DNA of 64,000 bases from Verpa conica (GCA_033030425.1 JAUFSD010000006.1:1240001-1304000), one strand, 5' to 3'. Shown: positions 11,475 through 23,249, numbered from the stretch's first letter. Notes: generated by a model from the letters alone, not told the origin. Translations and numbers: made by a program.

Positions 11475-12428
11475 GGAAACCCTTTAAGCCTTTTCTGTTG
11501 ATGAGATTTTGAGCGGATGACCTTTGAGTAGAGGATGATGAAGGATGGAGTGGATGAGGTTGAAGAATGTTCGTCCGAGACCTTTTTGAGCGCCTGAAAG
11601 TGTGCGGAAGGTTCCAGAGCCTCCACCGATGATCTTGCGCAATGGCATCGGTTCCTTCCCCACCTTATCCCACACCCCCACGTTCGACCTTTACTTGGAT
11701 TGACAGGAACAGCTTCGAGATTTATTTAGCTCTCCTAGAGTATCCCCATTGGGCAGCGAGGAGCAAGGCGCCTACAACATCTAGCCACCCTTCTAACGAG
11801 TTATATAAAATGAGGTTACAACGTGCATAAATACATGTGGTGTGCTGCCAGCCTAGATCTTGGCCACAGTTCTACGAGTGACTGGGTGTGAGCAGTGTCA
11901 CACCGGCGTTTCGCTCATTTGCTTCCCAAGGGACCGAAAGCGGTTTCGCCATGTGCGTAGCATAGAAAAGCCTACGTACTACTCTACATGTACATGCGGG
12001 AGTCAGGTTGTTTCCCAACATCTGCGTTCCTGCAATGCAAGACCTGTCATATGGCTCTAGCTGCGTGCAGAGTACTCTAGAGCACTCTCCCGAAGACTAG
12101 GCTAAGAGAGGTAGCCATATGAATAATTACGATAATATGCTTTCCCTCACCATCCACTCAACTAAGTATACCCCCTTGTGCCAAAAGAACTTAATAGGCA
12201 ATTCTCAGCCCATATAAAGGCATTCTAGCACTATTAAATAATCTAAGCATATCTGTGGAATAGGCCTGAGACCACTTATACGGTGCTAATTTCTTTGCTA
12301 CGTGTCGCTAGGCCAGTCTTTAAGTCGATAAGCATAAAAATCGGCACTGTTCCAGTACTAGACTTTATTCTTCCGCTAACTGTTCCACAGACTCTTTGTA
12401 TGCTTAGGCATCTCCTTCGAAAAGTTGT
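11475..12428. other. Intergenic region, cyclophilin promoter side
   Basis: About 950 bp between the start of the cyclophilin gene and the stop of the tRNA deacylase gene, both on minus. It contains a TACATGTA followed by another TACATG (11985-11996) and no supported coding frame. CCAAT-like and GC-rich parts near 11600-11700 may belong to the cyclophilin promoter. Confidence 0.45.
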
Positions 12429-13170
12429 TCAACTGCCATCTAGAGCACTACTCACGTTCACGTCTCTGCTTTCTTTTCCTATTTGTTTACCCTTTACTTT
12501 CTTCCCACCCTTACTACTATCCGTTGCCATTTCTTTCCCTTTTGGCGGTGTCGAGAGCTCGAAGGTAACTGGGCCATCGTTCACCAGTGCTACCTGCATC
12601 ATGGCCCCAAAAACCCCATCTTGTACCCTCATTTTCCCATCTTCAGTTGCCAACCCTTTCTCACTGACATAGATATCCTGCGTCTTTTGCAGCAGAGAAC
12701 TATAGATTTCCGTTGCTAGTGCAGGAGGACATGCCCCGTGGAAATCAGGCTTACTCCCCTTTTTGATTGTTGCAAGAAGCGTGAACTGGGATACAAGGAG
12801 AACTTGATAATCCATATCTAGGACAGATTTCTTCCATCGGCCACCGTCTGAAGGCGAATCCCATAATTTGAGTTTGAGAATCTTGCTGGCGAGTAGCTCG
12901 ACGTCTTTTGGAGTGTCGTCCGGGGCAACTGGATAGATAAGAAGATAGATAAAGGGATGATTAGGATGAGAGGGATGCATTTTTGATGAATTCTAGAAAA
13001 GTGTTCCTACCAGCAGCAAATACGAGGATGCCCTTATCGATTGCGGAGACGACTTGGTTATCGACTGTGACGGATGCTGAGAGGACCCGTTGTATTATAG
13101 CTAGAGTAGGAAAATGTTAGCCACCGGCTGCATCAAGTATTTGATGATTACGCTAAATGAAACCTTTCAT
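12429..13170 (-). CDS. dtd1: D-aminoacyl-tRNA deacylase, 198 aa
   Basis: It hydrolyses D-amino acids (and glycine) wrongly attached to tRNA. Three coding exons on minus: 13170-13164 (7 nt, ATG AAA G), 13100-13011 and 12928-12429. The joined N-terminus reads MKAIIQRVLSASVTVDNQVV, the canonical DTD start, which supports the tiny first exon. Motifs: SQFTL at 79-83 and NDGPVT at 149-154; the latter carries the Gly-cis-Pro pair that screens the chirality of the amino acid across the dimer. The core ends near residue 157. A Lys/Ser-rich tail of about 40 residues (PPKGKEMATDSSKGGKKVKG) extends it beyond the usual length of about 150 aa. The donor of intron 1 (GTTTCA) is weak. The start lies about 750 bp from the divergent Not3 gene. 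Confidence 0.93.
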
Positions 13171-13922
13171 AGCAGCTGATGATGAGTTTTTGTTGGTGGG
13201 TGGTAGTTGGTGATGGTGGGGGAGGGGGAGTTAGGACTGACTCCTGTACCCATATTATGCGAGGGGTTCCTTGAGGCTCTGTGGGTACATGTAGGCACTG
13301 TTAGGCACATGTATGTATAGTGGAATCTGGATACATACAACAACCCGCCAAGACTAAGGCAGTGATACTTACCCGAAGCAGGGAAGTTAGGGGAAGGCTA
13401 AGGGTTGGGGTTCTTACCGGAATGTCGATCTATTCGTAGAAGGTCACATTATGTACTTTACATAAATAAGATGCCCCGATGAATAAATGTAACTCTACCT
13501 TGAATCGCGGGCACTTGACTGGTGAAATTATAAAGAGTAAACATCACCACTAAGCTCACTGAGGTGAAAAGGGGAATCTCACAGAACATAGAAAGGAAGC
13601 TGCCGATACATCGGTCCTGCAGCCTCATTTAAGAAGTTGCACCAAACAGCAACCCTGTCACCACCGAGAGATCAGCCCTCGCATTCATCCCTCCATACAT
13701 TACTACACTAAGAGGTATCGACACTTCACTCCCATCAACAAGCAAGAGAGACCCATCACAAACTCTACACCCCCCTCCCCCCCTCCATAGGTACTTCTCT
13801 CACCTTCTCACAGAAAAGGTTGTGCGTAGAACCTCTGACGACATCGCCTCTACACCATATACTTCCCTCTTCCGGCGCACAATACAATCCATCTCCCTGT
13901 ATCGCTGACCCCTCCTCCGAAA
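13171..13922. promoter_or_regulatory. Divergent promoter region between the DTD and Not3 genes
   Basis: A shared upstream region of about 750 bp. It holds TACATGTAG at 13286 followed closely by ACATGTAT (13307), and a C-rich pyrimidine stretch at 13760-13800 upstream of the Not3 start. No coding frame is supported. Confidence 0.45.
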
Positions 13923-16465
13923 ATGTCGGCCCGCAAACTCCAACAAGAGGTTGATCGAACCTTCAAACGCGTAGCAGAGGGCATAACCCAATTCGAATCC
14001 ATCTATGAAAAGCTAAATCAATGCACCAACGCCTCTCAGAAGGAGAAGCTAGAGGACTCGCTAAAACGCGAAATCAAGAAGCTGCAAAGGCAGCGAGATC
14101 AGATCAAGACATGGGCGGCGAGCTCCGAAATAAAAGACAAGAAACCGCTGCTTGACGAAAGGAAAAAGATTGAGATGGTAAGGACGATCGAGCCCCCTAT
14201 GCCTAGTCTTATTTTGTCGAGTCATTTAGATCGTACTGGAGGCAAAGAAGCAGGTAGCGGGGAAGAGGGATTGAAAATGTGTCCTTTGTTCTCTCCCTGT
14301 CGGTCTTTGCATTTTTCGGTTTGCTACTACTTTACCCTCATGTTGCTCCTGCCATGGGAGAGCACATCATGGCTTGCTTCATGGTTTCTATGTTATATCA
14401 GTCAAGGCAACCTTGTTTCTCTTTCTCTCTTTCTCGCTATGGAAATTCTACGCATATACCCCCCTTTCGTCGCTCTTTCTCGTATTTCATGTTGTTGGTT
14501 CCAGGCTGATGTCTTCTCCCCCTCTATGGGGCCCTGTGCATATACTACAGCAAATGGAAAAGTTCAAAGCTGTCGAAAAAGAAATGAAGACAAAAGCCTA
14601 CTCCAAAGAAGGCCTCATGGCATCTACTCGCTTAGACCCAATGGCCCAGAAGAAGGCTGACCTGGTAAACTTTCTGTCCGACTGCACCACCGAACTTGAC
14701 CGTCAGATCGAAGCCTGCGAGGCTGAAGCCGAATCACTCACTGTTACCCTAAAAAAAGGAAAGAAGTCCGACTCATCTAAAGCTGATAGGGTGGCTGAAG
14801 TGGAAAAACAAGTGGAACGTCATAAATGGCATCAGGGCAAACTAGAATTAATCATGAGGTTACTAGAAAACGGACAATTAGATGCGGAACAGGTAGAGAG
14901 GGTGAAGGAAGATATCAAGTTTTATGTTGATTCAAATCAGGACGTTGATTTCCAGGATTATGACAATGATCAGATCTACGATGAGCTGGACCTTGACGAG
15001 GAGAACGCAGAGGATCTCTTTGGGATTGGTGTGGATGTGGACAGGATGTCTAGTCAGGATACACAGAGTATACAAGACGATTTATCCGAAAGGCCAGGTT
15101 CGACGAAAGATTCCGTGATTGGAGGTCGTAGACCAAGTACTCAACTAAAATCTCCCATGCCAGCTCTAGCAACACTACATCAATCCCCCGCTACCACGAA
15201 TACCATTATCAGCAATAACGGCTTCCCTCCTTCGAATGGTTCTTCTATGAAGCCTGCTCCTTTACCAGCTAGACCGGCAGGCGAAGTACTGAAATATGCA
15301 TCCGTAGCGACTGCAGCGGCAGCGGCAGATAGGAATGTCGGAATCGCACCACTCCCACCCCCACCTGGAATGGCCCCTCTACCAAGTCCCCTTAACGCAC
15401 CTATAGGTCCAAGTGGAATGGCACCTTTACCACCTCCAAACGCTCCCAAGCAATCTTCCCACCGACAAACTAGTGGACCTGGTTCGGCTTCTACGCCATC
15501 GGCAACAAGTCCTGCACCTCCTATATCCATCCCCCATACACCTTCGTTAGATAGCGCCGTTGTTGCTTCACCCTCCCCTAAAACAAGCGCTATCTCAGTA
15601 TCTCGAGCACCTTCAAGCCAACCGCCAGAACCGTCACCCATAAAATCCGAGGAAGCAGCACCAAGTAGTATTTCCACAAGTGACCACAGCGATGCCAGTA
15701 GCGAGCCAGATTCAAACAGCACACAGCCACAACAGTCCCCTGAACCCCCTGTAGAACCTCATATCAATGGTACTAACGGTACTTCATCATCAAGTTCACC
15801 CTCACAGATTGAACCCACGCTTTCATCAGTAGAAGAATCGATTTATCATTTACCTCCTGGCCTTCAAGATCTCATGTCCTCCTTTGAGAACACAAAAAAA
15901 AGGCTCATTCCACAGGCTGGGCAGGTTCACCACTACCTTGAGCATTCTCTTCTTAACGCGCCGGATACAATTGATGCAGAGAAGCCGCGACATTACAAGC
16001 CAACTACCAAGTACGATACTGCACGCCATTACCCACAGGAGCCTTTACCAATATTCGACGATCCGGCATTATACAAGCGCGTTGACGTAGATACACTCTT
16101 TTACGTATTCTACTACAAACAAGGGACATACCAGCAGTACCTGGCGGCAAAAGAGCTCAAGAAACAGAGTTGGCGATTTCACAAGCAATACCAAACATGG
16201 TTTCAGCGGCATGAAGAGCCAAAGTCTATCACGGAGGAGTACGAGCAGGGTACATACAGGTTCTTTGATTACGAGAGCACCTGGTGGGTTCTTTTCCTTT
16301 TTCTGTTTTTGTCACTATTATTCTTTTTTCCTCGTTCTTGTTTTATTACTCCGGCAGTGCCTCCTTATGATTGGCTGATTTTGTTTCTTGGTGCGTTGAA
16401 GGATGAATCGTCGCAAGACGGACTTCAAGTTCGCGTACAAGTACCTCGAGGACGACGTTCTATAA
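13923..16465 (+). CDS. not3: CCR4-NOT complex subunit Not3/Not5, 683 aa
   Basis: Scaffold subunit of the CCR4-NOT deadenylase complex, acting in mRNA decay and transcription. Three exons: 13923-14177, 14551-16283 and 16402-16465, with introns of 373 and 118 nt. The N-terminal Not3 domain (1 to about 235) starts [20 protein letters not shown] and contains [37 protein letters not shown] and [20 protein letters not shown]. Residues about 260-500 are a disordered Pro/Ser linker. The C-terminal NOT box has [25 protein letters not shown]-like [29 protein letters not shown] and [20 protein letters not shown]. The last intron splits the Trp codon of [20 protein letters not shown], ending in DDVL. The first intron is unusually long for this window and happens to lack stops in frame 1, which makes longer but false reading frames. 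Confidence 0.96.
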
Positions 16466-18230
16466 TTTCGCCCTGCTCGCTTTCGTTGTGTTTACTGGTT
16501 ACATGGTATGGTATATTGTGGTTTGATTTGGCTCAAGTACAGGCGGAAATAAAATATTTTCAACAAATCATAAGTCTCCTTACTTGTATACGTTGTGTGG
16601 ATAAGGGTGGGGAGAAACAAAATCCCGCCGCCAGATGGTAAAACAGTTAAGTAAACGAAATAAGAATGGGAGAGAAGAGGGGTGTGGGAGTTTTCTTATC
16701 TATCTTTAGTTTGTGCGCAGTACGGTGTTTTAGTCATTTTGTTCTCATCATTTCACATTTTCTGTTTGGGCGGTTGCATCCCTGCGATTTTTTCTTCTTG
16801 TTAGGGGGTGCTGAACAATAGTTACATACTTTAACTATCAGAGAACATATGAATCTAACATCAAGGCGAACTAGTCAACTCACACCCCCGATGTGGATCA
16901 TAAAAGCGGGTGTTTAGAGATAATATTTTCACATACCCTTTAGTCTCTTGCATAACGAAGTGCTCAGACTAAAGCTACAGTACTCCGGAAATAATTATAA
17001 CCTCGATATCCACATTAAATTGTTCTTACTAATATATAGTCTTGGTAAGTATGATTTAAGTTGAGGAAAAAAATCATGTGTACGATTATTCTTACTACCA
17101 TAATCTATAGACTCATTATCTCAATAATTATCTAGCCCTTGACCCACTGGGCATGGAGCACTCCTGTAATAACCTAGAAATTAAATATTACGCCACACTA
17201 ACCCATTGTGCCGCCGCTGATATGCATGTGTTTCTGGTCAATATATATAAGAACCAACAGCTGTCCCAGAAACACATATTTATAACTGATATGCGTGTTA
17301 GAATCTCGAAACCTGTTTTTCGTTGAATTGAGAGCATAATAGTTTTTAAGAGCAGACTCTCGAGTGATACTTTATGCCAAAATTACAATAATTTCCCTAT
17401 TTAATTTATTATATACTTTTTCTTAGGTCATACATGTAGTTTTATTGATGCTATGTATAAGAATATCGCATGTGGCTACGTATGAAAAAAAACAAGGTGA
17501 ATTTACTGCCATAGCACCACAGAATTTAGTCGCAAATACCGAATTAAACCAGTATTTAAGGTAGATTACTGCACCAATACCTTATTCCTCCCATATCGCT
17601 AGCATATTGGTGGGACAACCGTACTAATTCCACCCCTCTTTCTGGTACTGTATATATAGCCCAATCCGTTGAGTATATGTAGCTCCAGCTAATACCATAT
17701 TATATTATAGTATTATGCACAAGCTTAATTGACTCTATTCTAATATCTCCTACCACCCCAAAGATCCTAAGGCCCCACAGACTTAAATATAAATATATAT
17801 GCTATGATATATCTCAGAGAACGTCCGGATGATGAGTCATAGATCAACCTATATCAGCGTTCCAATAACTCGGGACCAAGGCCTATCATTCTAAGTGATA
17901 GAGTAGACTATTTTAACTTGGGATATTTCTATTATATACATATTTTAAATTAAAGGTAGATAATAAGCTTTAGGATACATGGCATGTATATAATTTATGA
18001 GTTGAATAGAAAAAAAGACTTTAAGACACAGAATATCACTCGTGTTTACGGAGTCGTAAATTGCAGGTATTCCACTAGCAGAGCTAATTAAAAACCTGTT
18101 AGAGCATACTCAATAACTATGCATATATAAGTATAAAATCACAGGCTATCTCTACCTCTAGATTTCAGAAAAAGCCTTTATCATAGCAAGCTTCTGGTAA
18201 TTAGGGGGTTCTTGACCAAATCGTCCATTC
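16466..18230. other. AT-rich gap
   Basis: Beyond the Not3 3'UTR this is one of the most AT-rich parts of the window, with dense stops in all frames, TATATA tracts and one TACATGTA (17431). No gene or RNA was recognised. It may be a decayed repeat region. Confidence 0.5.
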
Positions 18231-18234
18231 CATC

Positions 18235-19683
18235 TCAAAGATGGCGCTACAATTTCCCACCGCCATAGCTCTATAAATATCAATGTCACAATTTCTATTA
18301 GAAATGTCTGAAAAGGCGCGAGCAATCTTTAGTGATGCCATCTGACGGATCACCCGTACACCGCTCTACATCCGTCCTTTAATGTGGGGTCACCATCACC
18401 TCAAGTACCTCCATATATCCATTAAGCACCTTGACATCCCCAAACCCCAGATAACTGATCAAAAGCTCCGCTGTCTAACTGCTGGATTAGTTGACCGCCA
18501 TTCTCTTGAAGTTGTCTGGTATTGGGCCCAGAAAAGCATGTCAATGATATATTTCTATTTTCCTAATGTTGTTGTATCCATAATTGATATGAAGTAACTA
18601 TCCCCCCCCACCGACTCCTCCGGGGGGGGAAACACATAGTTTACGAGATTCTAGGTGTCTCCCTACCGACCTAGACCCTTACCTCTATTTCGATTTCGGA
18701 AATAGAGTCACCAAAACACACCCGGAAATTCTCATCAGTACAACTACCAACATTCCCTTCCTTACATATAGCAGCTCCCATCACAAAGAGGAGCTGCGGT
18801 TTAGTTTACCTTTTAGGGTCCGTCTAGATTTTGAGAAAACTATCAGAGATATCGTTCCGGTAAAATATAGGATGGTAGATCCGTTTGATGTGGCCTGTAT
18901 GCTCGCCATGGCTCAGGAACAACAAATGAAATTCTTAAATTTTAAACAGAAGCCGGATTTCTTTACTGTGTATGGAAGCGTAAATCGGTCAAAAGTTCGT
19001 TTACCACTGGCGGTAAATTAAAGCCCACCGGTGGTAAATTAAAGTACAAAAATGCTAGATTCCAGCACCTTGTACTTAAGTCAAACACTCCTAACTAGCA
19101 CTAGTTAATTTAATTAGGTGGCAAAGTCACTAAGCCACTAGAGAAGTAAAACACTATCACTAATTTCTTAGCACCTGTCTCAATAAATTAGTTTTAACTC
19201 AAGTACAGGGTGCTGGACTCAGTGAAAATAGCATGCACAAGCGCTGGAATCTAGCATTTTTGTACTTTAATTTACCACCGGTGGTAAACGAACTTTTGAC
19301 CGATTTACGCTTCCATATACTGTGGGTCTATCCAAATACGAAATTTTTCGAAATATATCAATTAAAACCTTTCGTCAATTTAGGTATACCTGCTAGCCTC
19401 AGTCACCTCTTCAATAGCGCTTCACCTCTTCACCACACAAGTTCCCAAAGGCTATCTATGTGCACTCTACAATACCAACCTTTTGGTTTTCGATGACCTG
19501 ATTATAACCCGTGAGTCAATTGGCCTTTCCCCTGAGGATATCTCAGCTACGGGAGAGGGACTTCTTGTGGATAAACTAGGAGAGATCTTAGAGAGAGCCT
19601 TCGGACTACATAGAATTATGATCAATACGGAAAGACAGAAGGAGGTTAAGGAGCATGAGGCGAAGATGAGAATTCAGTCATAG
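18235..19683 (+). pseudogene. Broken protein gene of unknown function, split by a MITE
   Basis: Scattered open segments on the plus strand carry protein-like sequence but no continuous frame. One (18382-18597) reads MWGHHHLKYLHISIKHLDIP and ends in a stop. A second, open from about 18675 to 18972, includes FDFGNRVTKTHPEILISTTT, LRFSLPFRVRLDFEKTIRDI and VDPFDVACMLAMAQEQQMKF and ends in DFFTVY exactly where the MITE at 18973 is inserted. After the MITE, 19318-19495 and 19483-19683 are open in other frames (SPEDISATGEGLLVDKLGEI). The PFDVACMLA...FFTVY stretch recalls an uncharacterised ascomycete protein family, but this is from memory only. At least two frame breaks plus the insertion mean it is not functional as it stands. 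Confidence 0.4.
18973..19315. mobile_element. MITE family A, copy 1 (343 bp, TA target duplication)
   Basis: Terminal inverted repeats begin TGGAAGCGTAAATCGGTCAA and end with its complement (TTGACCGATTTACGCTTCCA). The arms pair over about 75-95 bp (through the GCTAGATTCCAGC region), with a Tc1/mariner-like TA duplication at 18971-18972 and 19316-19317. The inner arms contain an 18-21 bp subrepeat (ACCGGYGGTAAATTAAAG), present twice on the left and once on the right. There is no coding capacity. The second copy is at 53575-53950. It interrupts the broken gene around it. Confidence 0.9.
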
Positions 19684-20220
19684 ATTTTGCATGAGAAGCA
19701 AATTAGAAATGGATGGTGGATCAGCAGATAGAACATACATGTGCCCAGGAATACGTAGTTGGGAGTATGTAGGTAATAGCTTAAAGATCATAGACATATG
19801 TATTATAACTATGTAGCTTGGTGATACAAATATTTATAATCCAAAACTAGGAAATCATTTATAGATGAAGATAAACAGTAGTTACTTTAATAGAAGGATT
19901 TTTAAAGACTCACAAAAACCAATCACACAACCATAACCGAAAAGAGTTGGATATTTTAAATGTAAGAGGATTTATATACCAGCTAAGAAATTCTACAAAA
20001 GTAAATATAAAATAAAATTCAAATAAGAAATTAGCGAGGACAAATTAAGCGAGTGATAATCTATGATAGAAAGAACAAAGTAACTTTACTCCAAGACCTG
20101 TCAATCTAGAAACAGCAAAGACTTTTAATTTATTCCCATAACTCAGTAGCCAAATGTAGCCCCTCGGGGTCTCTCACCCGATACCCAGCCCAGAAAAACT
20201 ATTTACAATCCTTTCCCGCC
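19684..20220. other. AT-rich intergenic gap
   Basis: A-rich sequence between the broken gene and the 3' end of the deoxyhypusine hydroxylase gene. Nothing else was recognised. Confidence 0.5.
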
Positions 20221-21258
20221 CTAAGCCTGCCCCGGAATAAGTGCATATTCAAACCCTCCACTTTTCTCAAACTCGGCCATGTCTAGAGCAACTAATGCAG
20301 ATTCTCTAACAACCTGCTCCGCGTCTTTTGCATACTCGTTCAAAAAAGTCTCTACATCATCGTTCGCGATACTCCCGAGTGCTTCAACAGCTTCATGTCG
20401 GACCATTGGCGCCTCATTCTTATCACCAGCCACCTTGATCAATGCCGGAACACTATGAGGGTCTGAAAGCTGACCAAATACAAATGCAATCTGGAAAATA
20501 TTCCTTTAGTAAAAATATACACATCCGAGAGGAGAGAAACAAACCTCATGGCGGAAAAGAGCACTCGAATCAACAAAACCAGTTGCAAGCGCATCAATAG
20601 CCTCCGGTGTCGCGATATCCCTCAACCTAAACATAGCTCTATATCTCTCAAACAAGCTCCTCTCCTGATCCATTAATTGCTTCTGCAGTTTTCCCACATC
20701 GGCTTCCTTCCCTGCTACCGGGGGCGCTGGATCTACACTCGCAAATGCACTCTTCTGCAGCTCTTCGGCTTTTGCGGCTTCACTCGCCTCCCACTCGATC
20801 CGATCGATTGCAATCTCACACGTTTGTCGAACCACCTCTTCAGGGTCGTTGAGGTATTGGCGGAGGAGGTCCAATGAGGGGGTATGGCCGAGGGCGCCAA
20901 GAGCTTCGCCGGCTTCGTGGCGGACCATGGGGTCTTCAGAGAGATTTGAGAGAACTGCTTGGAGGGATGGGGCAGCGTAGTGAGATTTTGATTGGCCGAG
21001 GCAGTAAGCAAGCTCGTGTTTTAGGAGTGCTGTTAAGATGGGGTTAGCTAAAGTCCCAGATTACTGACAGAGAAGTAAACCTGAATTACTGCTAAATGCA
21101 GCAGCAATCGCATCAATGGCTGAAAGGTCCCCTTGAGTTGCCATGTGCTTTAGTGAGAAGAGAGCCCGAAAACGGAGGGCAAGGTTGTCACTGGAGTCAT
21201 CGCAGAGGACCCTGCGAAGCTCGGGGACAGGATCGGATTTATTTTCAGTAATTGTCAT
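20221..21258 (-). CDS. lia1: Deoxyhypusine hydroxylase, 310 aa
   Basis: Di-iron HEAT-repeat enzyme that completes hypusine on eIF5A. Three exons on minus: 21258-21081, 21029-20545 and 20490-20221 (introns of 51 and 54 nt, both in phase). The start [18 protein letters not shown] was chosen because it matches the family start; an in-frame ATG 87 nt further upstream would add an atypical hydrophobic leader. Four His-Glu iron-ligand pairs are present in two symmetric sets: residues 64-65 ([11 protein letters not shown]), 97-98 ([10 protein letters not shown]), 220-221 (FRHEIAFVFGQ) and 253-254 ([10 protein letters not shown]). The linker (about 145-185) between the two HEAT halves is Ala/Glu/Lys rich, as in other family members. 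The length is as expected (about 300-330). Confidence 0.96.
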
Positions 21259-21659
21259 GATAATCGATATGGAACCCGGACGATTACAGTTTACAGACAA
21301 GAAGAGAGAGAAGGGGGATGGCTGATGGGTGAGTTGAAGCTTCAAAGATTTTGGAGGGGTCGAGAACTAAACCCCACCATCTGATTATGTATGATTATGT
21401 GAGGTAAACCCCGATAACGCCATACCCGATCAAGCGTTCATAAACCCTTAGATTCATAATAGACAATATACGCGAAATTTTGGGCTTCACAATAAAAGAA
21501 CGAATGAAAAGTTCATGAGGATCATAATTCAAAGCAAACGAACACCCGCATATTTTTCCTCCTCTAGGGTCATATCAACCCCAAAGAACCCTATTCATTG
21601 CAAACAAACATATCCCCCTATATCTAGATATTACGCAAAAGAAAGAAATGTCTCGGCAC
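21259..21659. promoter_or_regulatory. Intergenic, hydroxylase promoter and emp24 3'UTR
   Basis: About 400 bp separating two minus-strand genes. No coding frame or clear motif was identified. Confidence 0.4.
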
Positions 21660-22486
21660 TTAAACAACCCTCTTGACCTACAGTTTATAGAATAAGTATC
21701 ACCGTCTTACTCCAGCCCACCACCAGGAAAGAATCAAACTTACCTCAAAGAATCTTTTCAAATACCACACCTGAAACACCCCATTCCCACCCACAACCCC
21801 CAGCTGGAATATACTCCACCACTTAACCCTACTATTCGTGCTCTCCGCAGTATTCCTATGTACGCGTTCCCTTACAACAATATATTCCTGTTCATCCTTA
21901 ACTTGGTTCAACATCTCTCCTAGGTTCCGGACTTCGCGCTCAAGTGGATCAGATGACTCGGGCTCTTCAGGAACATAGACAATCCCATGCACATTAAAAG
22001 ACACTTCTTTAGTATTGACATTCGAATTCTCATTCGAGAAACAGTAAGTATAACGACCATCAAGGTGGGCATCGAAGGAATGGTCGCCGGAAGAGACGGC
22101 GTGTTCAGAGATCTTTAGAACGCCTGATGGGTCTTGGATCTGAATAGGCAATGGTTAGCTATTGTACTAGCCAATGAAAATATCAAGCAGAGGAGAAGCT
22201 GGCTAGATATTGGAGTCAAAGGGCTGCCGCCTCATATCATAACCATAACCATAACCAGCTTCTTGCCCCAGACAACCAAAAAACCCACCCAGAAATCCAC
22301 ATCCAGGTTCCCTGCACCACCAAATTCCCGATCTCCAATCTGAAACGTAACCGTCATACGATCATCTTTGTGTAATGTCTCATGGAAACATTCACGCCCA
22401 TGGGCGTTCAGCTGTATGTTGTGCCCTGAGACTAACGCAGATGTGAGCAGAGCTGCTGCTGAGAATAGGGAAGCGATGGAGCGCAT
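21660..22486 (-). CDS. emp24: p24-family ER-Golgi cargo receptor Emp24, 203 aa
   Basis: Type I membrane protein of COPII/COPI vesicles that helps sort GPI-anchored cargo. Three exons on minus: 22486-22289, 22139-21744 and 21677-21660. Residues 1-21 are a signal peptide. The lumenal GOLD domain contains Cys33 (NAHGRECFHETLHKDDRM) and Cys99 (GRYTYCFSNENSNVNTKEV), which should form the family disulfide. A coiled coil follows (LEREVRNLGEMLNQVKDEQE), then IVVRERVHRNTAESTNSRVK and one transmembrane segment (about 170-192). The cytosolic tail YLKRFFEVKRVV has the FF motif and ends in VV, typical coat-binding signals. The last exon is only 18 nt and encodes VKRVV plus the stop. The sequence aligns, from memory, closely with yeast Emp24 (203 aa). 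Confidence 0.95.
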
Positions 22487-23249
22487 TTTTGTGTGATTAA
22501 TGCGAGATTTGGTTGATGAGGTGAGGTTCTGGGAGAGGAACTTGAGCGAAAATGACACCTTGCGCGGGAATGCTGAAGGTTTCGCAGGGGGCTTGGCGAT
22601 GAAAGGGGTTTGTGATGTGGTCTTATGGGTTAGGGTTATTTATGCCAAGCACTCGATGAATATATTATATTTTACGGATAAGGTTAGCTGAGTTTTATTA
22701 TCATACTTTAGTATAGTAGGTTACTTAAGCTGTACAAATAATCCTTTTAAGGTCTAGAAGTTTTATAATGATTTCTTGATACCTCGAGAGTCAATGATGA
22801 CATCGCTTCAGCTACGGGATATAAACCACTATCACCCAATCAATTGGAGGGTTTAAGCTTGGGGGAAGAGGGAGATTAGGTAAGAGGGAAATATAGGGTT
22901 TGGAACTTGAAATTTTATGGTGCGTGCAAGCACTATAGTCATAGGGTATCACTCGGGAACCCCACTTTCAACTCCTCAATAATATAATGTTAGATCTCAG
23001 CTCACATAGTGTATTATAACAAAAGAAGGTTCATTGTCGTGCTAGACGTGTTGCTCATCAATGTAGTTACAAGAATCCCAATAAAACGGACAATACCCGT
23101 ATGCGCACGGGGGAGACTCAACCAATTACCAGCCCCACTAATTCAAACGCCCCATAGCCGGTAATAACAAAGCAGAGTAAAAAATTACAGGTCCCAAACC
23201 CAATGAAAAAAAAATCATGTACCCCATTTCCATAACTACCCCTCGACCT
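22487..23249. other. Intergenic region, emp24 promoter
   Basis: About 760 bp without a supported gene. The strand next to 23249 is likely 3'UTR of the E2 gene. Confidence 0.45.

Noticed and set aside
14374..16641. A 755-codon continuous frame covering most of Not3
   Set aside because: Its first 60 or so codons are intron 1 and its last 120 are intron 2 plus exon 3 in a wrong frame. The spliced model restores the known N- and C-termini of Not3.
18602..18628. C8/G8 inverted pair around ACCGACTCCTCC
   Set aside because: A short homopolymer-based hairpin inside the broken gene; similar C- or G-runs occur throughout the window.
19233..19496. Frame beginning MHKRWNLAFLYFNLPPVVNE, with a similar frame at 53808-54008
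   Set aside because: The shared part is the right arm of the MITE read as protein, not a conserved gene.
21061..21345. Upstream ATG for deoxyhypusine hydroxylase
   Set aside because: The added leader is hydrophobic and unlike the family; MTITENKS fits the usual start.
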